Shown: piece after piece, positions 1-5,251 of the stretch
How positions within the stretch are numbered: position 1 is the stretch's first letter
Layout: the number at the start of each line of letters is the position of its first letter
Assembly: GCA_020427625.1 (NCBI GenBank)
Contig: JAGQOI010000323.1
Location: 1-6,780, forward strand
DNA: 6,780 bases
Direction of reading: 5' to 3'
Origin: Phycisphaerales bacterium
GTDB lineage: Bacteria; Planctomycetota; Phycisphaerae; Phycisphaerales; SM1A02
Made by a program: the position numbers and the translations under genes
Notes under the pieces: model-generated
Seen by the model: only the letters and a program-made list of their open reading frames with translations
Told to the model about the DNA's origin: nothing
The model's database searches: none

Positions 1-132
1 ATGATCGAACGGATCGTCGCCGGGAACGACTCCGCCGACGTGCTGCCCATCAAGGGCATCGCGCCGATCAACGGCGAACTGAAGTGGTTCCTCGATGCCG
101 CCGCGGCCGGCCACGACGATCCCGCGACCTGA
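1..132 (+). CDS. C-terminal tail of an unidentified protein (5' end outside the window)
   Basis: Frame 1 is open from the first base to a TGA at 130-132 and gives 43 residues ending in AAAAGHDDPAT. The window starts on an ATG, but this is probably an internal methionine: 43 residues with no visible ribosome binding site is more likely the end of a longer gene that starts upstream. The peptide includes LPIKGIAPINGELKWFLDAA, which looks like ordinary folded protein, but I do not recognise the family. The stop lies 14 bases before the start of the DUF1569 gene on the same strand, so the two are probably co-transcribed. The coding frame is well supported; the function is unknown. Confidence 0.6.
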   Translation: MIERIVAGNDSADVLPIKGIAPINGELKWFLDAAAAGHDDPAT

Positions 133-146
133 TCCGGAGCCCGCCC

Positions 147-623
147 ATGACCGTCAACACGAAGACCGCCGCCCGGCGCACGCTGCATTTCGAATCGCTC
201 GACGATCTGCTTGCGGACGTCGACGCGGCCGGTGATGCGCCGGGCTCGACCGGCAACTGGACCGCGGCTCAGAACGTCGAGCACGTGTCGCGCCTCATCG
301 GTGGATCGTTCGACGGCTTCGACGCCAAGGGTCCGTTGCTCATCCGGTTGCTGCTCAAGGTCATGCGCGGCTCGGTGTTGAACCGTCCGATGAAGCCGGG
401 CATCAAGCTGCCCGCGAACTTCACCGCGTTCGTCCCGCCGGCCGACGTCACCTGGGCCGACGCGACGGCGCACCTGCGCCGGCTCGTCGAGCGTGCCCGG
501 GCGGGCGAGCAGATGACGCACCCGAGCCCGATCCTCGGCGCCATGTCGAACGAGGACTGGGTGAAACTGCACTGCCGGCACGCCGAAATGCACTTCGGGT
601 TCATTCAGCCCGCGGCGGGCTGA
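147..623 (+). CDS. DUF1569 / DinB-like four-helix protein
   Basis: This gene encodes 158 residues. I chose ATG 147 because it is preceded by GGAG at 136-139 with 7 bases of spacing. The in-frame ATG at 84 lies inside the upstream gene. Two family signatures of DUF1569 (PF07606, DinB-like superfamily) are visible: NWTAAQNVEHVSRL at residues 37-50, and near the C terminus HPSPILGAMSNEDWVKLHCRHAEMHFGF (residues 125-152, cited here as HP-x2-LG-x4-EDW-x3-H-x2-H-x3-H). His46, His145 and His149 are in the positions expected for a DinB-type metal triad; that they bind metal is inference. The length is typical and no signal peptide is seen. Biochemical function is unknown for this family, whose members are frequent in planctomycetes. 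The last 23 bases overlap the convergent zinc-ribbon gene on the other strand. Confidence 0.85.
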   Translation: MTVNTKTAARRTLHFESLDDLLADVDAAGDAPGSTGNWTAAQNVEHVSRLIGGSFDGFDAKGPLLIRLLLKVMRGSVLNRPMKPGIKLPANFTAFVPPADVTWADATAHLRRLVERARAGEQMTHPSPILGAMSNEDWVKLHCRHAEMHFGFIQPAAG

Positions 624-1356
624 CGGGCGGCGCGGCACCCGGCGCGACACCCGGTTCGGCGCCGGCGGCGCCGAACGCGGCCGCGTGCGCCGTGCGCATG
701 AACGACCGGGCCGCGTGTTCGATCCGTCCCGCTTCCGCGGCCGTCGCGTCGAAGACGAAGTCGATGTGTCGTCGTCGCGCAGTCGACCACTGGGGTCGCG
801 GCGTGAGCGAGTGTCCGAAGCGGTTCACCTGGCCGTCGGAGATGACGAGCCGGTACTGCGGCGCGACGCGCTCCGTGCGGGTCCACTTGAAGCGCCAGTA
901 CCGGTGGGTCTGGATGACGCGATAGGTCTCCCACGGGACGAACTCGGGGTCGCGCGGACCGTCCTGCACCGCGACGCCGCGAGGGTCCATGAAGAGGATC
1001 CAGTCGCGCCCGCCCATGCCCGCGGCGCGCCGGCTCCACCAGCGCGACGCCGCGACGAAGCCGAACCACATCGCCGGCGCGAGCAGCATCACCGGGAGGA
1101 TCCACACGCCCCAGTTGATCGCCATCGCGCTCCAGCCGAAGAACATGAGGCTGAGTCCGAGGGGCGTCTGTCCGACGAACGGGCGTCCGACGAGGAAGAG
1201 GCTGCTCATGTCGTACTCGAACCCGCACTCGGGACAGCGATGCGCGTCGGGAAGGCCGCGGAGATCGTAGTGACAGCGCGGGCAGCGGCTCACGCGGGCG
1301 ATCGGGTCGGGCGCCGCCGGCGCGGGGGACGTGGTCGTGGGGGATTCGTCCGTCAC
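601..1356 (-). CDS. ZR-D: zinc-ribbon membrane protein, short form (one helix pair)
   Basis: This encodes 251 residues from a GTG start at 1354-1356. The GTG overlaps the ruvX stop (GTGA, 1353-1356) and has GAAGG (plus-strand 1366-1370) 9 bases upstream, so translation is probably coupled to ruvX. A Pro/Thr-rich leader (1-20) precedes a zinc ribbon with Cys25, Cys28, Cys41 and Cys44 in the pattern RCPRCHYDLRGLP…RCPECG. Two hydrophobic segments follow at about 64-82 and 84-103, then a charged, beta-rich region (about 118-225) starting DWILFMDPRGVAVQDG and ending in an amphipathic helix. This resembles a bacterial PH-like fold, by pattern only. The tail is a low-complexity Ala/Gly/Pro stretch. 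It matches the first half of ZR-A, ZR-B and ZR-C but has one helix pair and one PH-like domain instead of two. Zinc binding and membrane location are inferred; the cellular role is unknown. Confidence 0.85.
   Translation of the reverse strand: MTDESPTTTSPAPAAPDPIARVSRCPRCHYDLRGLPDAHRCPECGFEYDMSSLFLVGRPFVGQTPLGLSLMFFGWSAMAINWGVWILPVMLLAPAMWFGFVAASRWWSRRAAGMGGRDWILFMDPRGVAVQDGPRDPEFVPWETYRVIQTHRYWRFKWTRTERVAPQYRLVISDGQVNRFGHSLTPRPQWSTARRRHIDFVFDATAAEAGRIEHAARSFMRTAHAAAFGAAGAEPGVAPGAAPPVSPPRAE
606..622. repeat. 8-bp inverted repeat spanning both convergent stop regions
   Basis: CAGCCCGC at 606-613 and GCGGGCTG at 615-622 are exact reverse complements around a single central base; as RNA, a 7-bp stem with a 3-base loop is possible. 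It includes two bases of the DUF1569 stop and lies just inside the ZR-D stop at 601-603. With the stronger hairpin at 654-676 it may help to separate the two converging transcripts. There is no T-run, so a terminator role is only a possibility. Confidence 0.3.
654..676. repeat. Perfect 10-bp inverted repeat, strong hairpin near the convergent gene ends
   Basis: GTTCGGCGCC at 654-663 and its exact reverse complement GGCGCCGAAC at 667-676 are separated by GGC. The stem begins 31 bases downstream of the DUF1569 stop and lies within the Ala/Gly-rich 3' coding end of ZR-D. It could act as a transcription terminator or mRNA-stabilising hairpin for the plus-strand genes, but no T-run follows on either strand, so it is not a standard intrinsic terminator. 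Confidence 0.5.
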
Positions 1357-1790
1357 GGGTCGTCGCCTTCGTCCGGCGCCGGGGTCGGGGCGCGAAGGAA
1401 ATCCTCCAGGATGTGGACGGCGGCGAGGGCGTCGCGGAGATTCTTCTTCTGCCGGTGCGTGCGTCCGGAGCGGGCCATCTGCTGGTCCGCGGCGTAGCTC
1501 GTCAGGCGTTCGTCCTGGTAGTGCACGGGCAGACCGGCGCGGGCGTGAAGATCGGCGCCGAACGCGCGGACCTTCTTCGCCTGCGGTCCCTCGGAGTCGT
1601 CCATGTTGAGCGGCAGGCCGAGGATGAGCGCGTCAGGACGATGGTCGGCGATCGCGCCGAGCAGCGCATCGAGCAGACGCGGGCCGCGCGGGACCGTGAG
1701 CACGCCGACCGGCGTGACGAGCCCGATGGCGTCGTCGCCGGTCGCGAGTCCGGTGCGCTGATCGCCGAGATCGATGGCGAGGTAGAGCAT
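1353..1790 (-). CDS. ruvX: RuvX/YqgF-family putative Holliday junction resolvase / pre-16S rRNA nuclease
   Basis: This encodes 145 residues, the usual length for the family, from ATG 1788-1790. The RNase H-like fold is recognisable from AIDLGDQRTGLA at residues 5-16 (catalytic Asp7), ALILGLPLNMDDSEGPQA at 54-71, the YQDERLTSYAAD block (Glu94) and KKNLRDALAAVHILEDFL with Asp120. All three expected acidic residues are present, so the enzyme looks intact. YqgF in Escherichia coli is known for 16S rRNA 5'-end maturation, and homologues cleave branched or single-stranded nucleic acid; which activity applies here cannot be read from the sequence. It starts 20 bases after the ZR-C stop with only a weak GAG as ribosome binding site. 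Its TGA overlaps the GTG start of ZR-D, which binds it into the minus-strand operon. Confidence 0.93.
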   Translation of the reverse strand: MLYLAIDLGDQRTGLATGDDAIGLVTPVGVLTVPRGPRLLDALLGAIADHRPDALILGLPLNMDDSEGPQAKKVRAFGADLHARAGLPVHYQDERLTSYAADQQMARSGRTHRQKKNLRDALAAVHILEDFLRAPTPAPDEGDDP

Positions 1791-1810
1791 GCGTGCTCAA
1801 AGCATACGGT

Positions 1811-2896
1811 TCACGACGGCGCCGTGTCGGCGTCGAGCGGCAGGAATCGCAGCGCGGCATCGAGGTCGGCGTTCGGCGCGAGCACGAAGCGCATCGCGCC
1901 GCTGTCGGACGCGCGGATGACGAGGTCGTCGCCGCCCGGCGTCGGCTCGATGCGCCATGCGTGCACGGCGGACCATGGGCGCACGCCGGACCAGTGATCG
2001 TTGCGGGCGGCGAAGACCTCGAAGGCATCCGGGCCGACGTGCACGTCGACCTCCCGCGATCCACGCCACGACCCGCTGGCGAGGCGGGCCGCGCCGATCA
2101 TCGCCAGGAGCAGCAGCGTGGCTCCAACGATCGCGCCGCCGCCGATGCGAGCTCCCTGCGCCGCGCCGATGGACGTCGCCAGCGAGAGCAGGATGGCAAC
2201 GGCGGATGCGAAGGCAAGCAGGAGCGCGAACTCCAGGGCGGCGCGGCGCCAGGTCGTTCCGGTGAGCAGCAGGGGCCGGCGGGTTTGTCCGTGCAGGGTC
2301 GCGATGGTGCCGCCGAGTCGATTCCGGCGGGCGAGGTCGATGAATCCCGTCGCGATGCGGGCGACGCGTTCGGGATCGTCGGCGACGATGCGGACGAGCG
2401 TCGCCGGGGAACCGAACTCGATGCCCCGGATGCGCACGATGCCGCGATGAACCCTGGCGTGACGGCAGTGGTCCCAGGTGTACGAGATCGCGCCGGGAAT
2501 CTCGATGCCGCGGGGGGAGAGGAGGACCCGACCCGCGGGACGGCGCAGGCGCACGACGGTCCTCAGGATGCCGACGATGGCGACGAGCCCGATCGCGGCG
2601 ATCACGAGCGCGCCGCCCGGCATGTTGGTCGACAGGACTCCGGCGAGCATCACGATCCCGAGGATCGTGACGCCGCCGCATCCCCACCCGAAGACCGGAT
2701 CCATCGCCAGACCGAACTGGACCGCGTCCGGATCGAAGCGCTCGCCGCACTCCGGGCAGCGCGTCACGTCCGGCGGCAGATCCTGCAGCGAGTATCCGCA
2801 CGCGAGACAGGACTTCGGTGCGTGCAGGTCGCGCAGCGCGGCGACGAGCGCGGGGTTGGTCGTCTCGACCGGAGGCGTGGCGCCCGGATGGCTCAT
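1811..2896 (-). CDS. ZR-C: zinc-ribbon membrane protein with two helix pairs and two PH-like domains
   Basis: This encodes 361 residues. The frame is open far upstream, but I chose ATG 2894-2896 because it overlaps the ZR-B stop as ATGA (2893-2896) and leaves a family-like leader; ATG 2912-2914 would add only six residues. The zinc ribbon uses Cys30, Cys33, Cys47 and Cys50 (CLACGYSLQDLP…RCPECG), a diverged form of the YDLRGLP motif. Hydrophobic pairs lie at about 70-88 with 95-111, and about 225-250 with 255-275. Each pair is followed by a soluble, beta-rich stretch: GRVLLSPRGIEIPG onward, and EVDVHVGPDAFEVFAARND onward to an acidic C terminus. The domain order equals that of ZR-A and ZR-B, but the sequence is much more distant, so it is an older paralogue. 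Function is unknown; a membrane protein with cytoplasmic PH-like domains (YdbT-like) is the best structural guess. Confidence 0.85.
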   Translation of the reverse strand: MSHPGATPPVETTNPALVAALRDLHAPKSCLACGYSLQDLPPDVTRCPECGERFDPDAVQFGLAMDPVFGWGCGGVTILGIVMLAGVLSTNMPGGALVIAAIGLVAIVGILRTVVRLRRPAGRVLLSPRGIEIPGAISYTWDHCRHARVHRGIVRIRGIEFGSPATLVRIVADDPERVARIATGFIDLARRNRLGGTIATLHGQTRRPLLLTGTTWRRAALEFALLLAFASAVAILLSLATSIGAAQGARIGGGAIVGATLLLLAMIGAARLASGSWRGSREVDVHVGPDAFEVFAARNDHWSGVRPWSAVHAWRIEPTPGGDDLVIRASDSGAMRFVLAPNADLDAALRFLPLDADTAPS

Positions 2897-4023
2897 GCGG
2901 ACAGCGTATCCCATCGGGCGTCCGCCGGGATCGGCGTCGATGGCTCGTCGCGAGCCGCGCGATGGTGCTGTCTGATCAGCGTCTCCAGTCGCGCGACCTG
3001 GTCCGCGTCGGCGCGGAGCCGGAAGTGGAGGCGTCGTCGTCGCATGAACGGCGGGCGGCGGAGGCGCAGGGTCGGGCCGCGACGGATGTCGATCAACTCG
3101 ATCTCGCGCCACGGGAGGAAGCCGTCCATGGCTTCGGGTTGCGAGGCGTCGATGTCGATGCCCTCGCGTCCGACGCGGATCGTGATCGGATGCAGGCCGC
3201 GGGCGCACACCATGCAGACGGGGATCAGGCCGCCCGCGCCGCCGATCACGCCGAGCACGACGAGGCCCTGATGCGCGGCATCGGCGGGGAACAGGAACAC
3301 GACGATCCCGACCGCGATCGCGCCCCACAGGAGCACCAGTTCCAGCACGATGCCGCCCGGACGGCGGGCGATGAAGAGCTGTCGCTGCCGCAGACGTGCG
3401 TCGAGCGTGAGCAGGCACGTGCCGAGGCGTGCATCGATGCTGCGTCGTCTTCGTTCGTCGATGGCGTGCACGAGATCGTCGCCTCCGACGCCGCTCGCGC
3501 CGATGAGACGACACCGGAGCCTGGTGACGCGTCGACCGTGTCGGGCGGCGGCGACGCGAAGTTGGCCGCCGGCGTGCGATGCGCCGCGCACGTCGGACCA
3601 CGGAACACACGGGTCGCCGTCGCGGAGGCGGATGCCGACGTCGGTGATGACGAGCCGGGTCGGCGGCCCGCCGTGAAGGGCCACGATCAGGCCGAGGATG
3701 GGTCCGCCGAGGATGCAGAGACCGAACGTGGATTGGCCGGCGCAGAGACCCATGAGACCGACCGCGACGCCGAAGACGGCGAGCGTGATGCCGAGGGCGC
3801 CGCCGCCGGCTCGGACCGGGATCTCATGGGCGTGCCGATCGAACGAGTTGCCGCACTCGGGACAGCGATCGACCTCGGGCGACAGGCCGCGGAGGTCGTA
3901 GCGACACGTCACGCAGATTCGTCGGACGCCGGCGAGAGCGACGTCGCGGTCGGGATGCCAGTCATCGTCGACGGGTGATGGGGGAGGAGGACCGGAATCG
4001 TCGCGGGTGTCATCGGGCGTCAT
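2893..4023 (-). CDS. ZR-B: zinc-ribbon membrane protein, tandem duplicate of ZR-A
   Basis: This encodes 376 residues from ATG 4021-4023. No good Shine-Dalgarno sequence is visible and there is no in-frame ATG, GTG or TTG in the 34 open codons upstream. A leader rich in Asp and Pro (MTPDDTRDDSGPPPPSPVDDD) precedes the zinc ribbon with Cys37, Cys40, Cys54 and Cys57 (CVTCRYDLRGLSPEVDRCPECG pattern). Hydrophobic helices lie at about 75-95 and 99-116, then a PH-like domain starting RLVITDVGIRLRDGD. A second helix pair begins near RRPGGIVLELVLLWGAI, followed by a second PH-like domain (PITIRVGREGIDIDA) that ends in an amphipathic helix, ADADQVARLETLIRQHH. It aligns with ZR-A along its whole length; in the segment starting PITIR I count 26 identities in 46 positions. 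It carries about 14 extra C-terminal residues that reach into the start of ZR-C. Function is unknown. Confidence 0.87.
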   Translation of the reverse strand: MTPDDTRDDSGPPPPSPVDDDWHPDRDVALAGVRRICVTCRYDLRGLSPEVDRCPECGNSFDRHAHEIPVRAGGGALGITLAVFGVAVGLMGLCAGQSTFGLCILGGPILGLIVALHGGPPTRLVITDVGIRLRDGDPCVPWSDVRGASHAGGQLRVAAARHGRRVTRLRCRLIGASGVGGDDLVHAIDERRRRSIDARLGTCLLTLDARLRQRQLFIARRPGGIVLELVLLWGAIAVGIVVFLFPADAAHQGLVVLGVIGGAGGLIPVCMVCARGLHPITIRVGREGIDIDASQPEAMDGFLPWREIELIDIRRGPTLRLRRPPFMRRRRLHFRLRADADQVARLETLIRQHHRAARDEPSTPIPADARWDTLSA

Positions 4024-4045
4024 GACACCACATGATTCGCGGGCG

Positions 4046-4125
4046 TCACGCGCGCGGTTGCGTCCGTCGCGCGACGACGCGTCGAGTTCGGCGGCGATCG
4101 TCCTGACGTCCCGGCTCGCACGCGC
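4046..4125 (-). pseudogene. Decayed copy of the manC 3' end between ZR-A and ZR-B
   Basis: Read on the minus strand in the ZR-B frame, 4069-4125 gives ARASRDVRTIAAELDASSR. The true end of manC (5255-5311) gives ADMDQDVKTLVNELDASLR, 11 of 19 residues identical without gaps. The DNA agrees at 40 of 57 positions by hand count, with a 12-base exact core (4079-4090 and 5265-5276) and a 7-base one (4105-4111 and 5291-5297) at the same 1186-base offset. The match continues past the stop into non-coding sequence (4046-4068 against 5231-5252) with small indels; the manC stop itself appears lost through a 2-base deletion. Its distance to the ZR-B start is close to that between the manC end and the ZR-A start. 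I read it as debris of a tandem duplication. Chance similarity in GC-rich DNA is the alternative. Confidence 0.6.
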
Positions 4126-5199
4126 TCATGATGCACGATCGCGCGACGCCGGGCCATGTTCGCGGATGAGCGCCTCCAGTGTCGCGATCTTCGATGCGTC
4201 GGCGCGGAGCAGGTAGTGCGGGTGCCGGAGGCGCGGCAGCCGAGGCCGGACGCGCAGAGTCCTGCCGCGGAGTTCGATCGACTCGATCTGATCCCACCGG
4301 AAGAATCCATCCGTGGGTTCGGACGGCGCGCCATCGATGTCGATGCCCGCACGTCCGGCGCGAATGGTGATCGGACGCGTGGCTCGGGCGATCGCGTTAC
4401 AGACCGGTACGAAGGCGATGATGGACTCGGCGGCGACGATCCAGATGGCCGTCTTCACCATCACCTCCCTCGACACGAGGAAGAACGCGATGGCGCACGA
4501 CATCGCGAGCGACACGATCAGGACTTCCAGCAGGATGCCGCCCGGGCTGCGGGCGATGAGCAGTTGGGGATCGCGGCGGCGCGCGTCGAACGTGAGGTGA
4601 TCGGCGCCGAGGCGCCTGACGCCGGCGCGTCGGCGCAGGGCGTCGATGGCGTTGACGACGGGGCCGTCGTCGACGCCGCTCGTTCTCATGAAGCGACAGC
4701 GCAATCTGACGGGGCGCTCGCCGAACCGGGTCGCGGTGATGTGCAGGCGTCCGTCGAAGCATGCGACCGAGCGCAGGTCGGCCCATGCGAGGCGGTTCTT
4801 GCCGAGGAGTTGGATGCCGGTGTCGCTGATGATGAGCCGCGTCAGACGCCCGCCGCGCATGGCCAGCGCAAGACCGAGCGCGGGTCCGACGATGATGGCG
4901 ACGGTGACGATCGCCGTACCGCTGCAGAGGCCGATGAGGCCGAGCCCGATGCCGATGATCGTGATGAGGATGGCGTGGGGCGCGACGCTGGTGCGGACGG
5001 GAATCGTCCGGCCGATCGGATCGAACCTGGTTCCGCATTCCGGGCACCGATCGACCTCGGGCGGCAGGCCGCGGAGGTCGTAGCGACACCCGGTGCAGGT
5101 GGGTTGCATGGACGCGAACAGCACTCGAATCGCGCCGAGGTCGTCGTCGACCGGCGGTGACGGCGAGCCGGAGTCGGGATGGGGGTCGTCGGACGTCAT
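4126..5199 (-). CDS. ZR-A: zinc-ribbon membrane protein, tandem duplicate of ZR-B
   Basis: This encodes 357 residues from ATG 5197-5199; no clear Shine-Dalgarno sequence precedes it. The leader (MTSDDPHPDSGSPSPPVDDD) matches that of ZR-B. The zinc ribbon has Cys35, Cys38, Cys52 and Cys55 (CTGCRYDLRGLPPEVDRCPECG pattern). Helices at about 74-95 and 96-115 are followed by a PH-like domain starting RLIISDTGIQLLGKN. A second helix pair starts near RSPGGILLEVLIVSLAMS and includes a segment around MVKTAIWIVAAESIIAFVPV; the second PH-like domain (PITIRAGRAGIDIDG) ends in the helix ADASKIATLEALIREHG. It follows manC after 52 bases, so the two are probably co-transcribed, and it stops with a TGA that is the only in-frame stop before ZR-B. 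The zinc ribbon could bind zinc or a protein/nucleic-acid partner on the cytoplasmic side; this is inference and the role is unknown. Confidence 0.87.
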   Translation of the reverse strand: MTSDDPHPDSGSPSPPVDDDLGAIRVLFASMQPTCTGCRYDLRGLPPEVDRCPECGTRFDPIGRTIPVRTSVAPHAILITIIGIGLGLIGLCSGTAIVTVAIIVGPALGLALAMRGGRLTRLIISDTGIQLLGKNRLAWADLRSVACFDGRLHITATRFGERPVRLRCRFMRTSGVDDGPVVNAIDALRRRAGVRRLGADHLTFDARRRDPQLLIARSPGGILLEVLIVSLAMSCAIAFFLVSREVMVKTAIWIVAAESIIAFVPVCNAIARATRPITIRAGRAGIDIDGAPSEPTDGFFRWDQIESIELRGRTLRVRPRLPRLRHPHYLLRADASKIATLEALIREHGPASRDRAS

Positions 5200-5214
5200 G
5201 GCGTCGGATGGCGT

Positions 5215-5232
5215 GCCGGTGACCGGCCGGTC
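5215..5232. repeat. Overlapping palindromes in the manC to ZR-A gap
   Basis: Two perfect inverted repeats overlap here: GCCGGT-G-ACCGGC at 5215-5227 and the 12-base palindrome GACCGGCCGGTC at 5221-5232. They lie 16 to 33 bases upstream of the ZR-A start on the minus strand. They could form alternative mRNA hairpins or a protein binding site. Short GC palindromes are frequent in DNA of this composition, so a role is unproven. The equivalent position before ZR-B does not have them. Confidence 0.3.
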
Positions 5233-5251
5233 GCGTGCGCGCGGCGTCTGT

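Noticed and set aside
84..146. Earlier ATG for the DUF1569 protein at 84
   Set aside because: It overlaps the end of the upstream gene and adds an Arg-rich leader that is not part of the family. ATG 147 has GGAG at proper spacing.
1793..3271. 492-codon open frame on the plus strand
   Set aside because: It lies antisense to ZR-C and ZR-B, which have clear zinc-ribbon and membrane motifs. Its product is rich in Arg, Asp and Gly with no recognisable domain, as expected of a shadow frame in GC-rich DNA.
1811..3610. 599-residue version of ZR-C reaching back to 3610
   Set aside because: The extra N-terminal 238 residues overlap ZR-B in another frame and are an Arg/Pro-rich nonsense sequence. The ATG at 2894-2896 overlaps the ZR-B stop and gives a leader and ribbon like those of the paralogues.
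2818..3978. 386-codon open frame on the plus strand, and a similar one at 4156-5160
   Set aside because: Both are antisense to the ZR-B and ZR-A genes. That the two frames resemble each other (AEVVAT near the ends, for example) only mirrors the duplication of the real genes.
4046..4125. N-terminal extension of ZR-B into the manC-like segment
   Set aside because: The frame is open, but none of the 34 codons is ATG, GTG or TTG, and the true ZR-A counterpart starts at the same leader (MTSDD/MTPDD).
4020..4352. 110-codon minus-strand frame covering the ZR-A/ZR-B gap
   Set aside because: It runs out of frame across the 3' end of ZR-A and gives an Arg/Ser-rich product without homology. The frame that carries the manC-like peptide is a different one.
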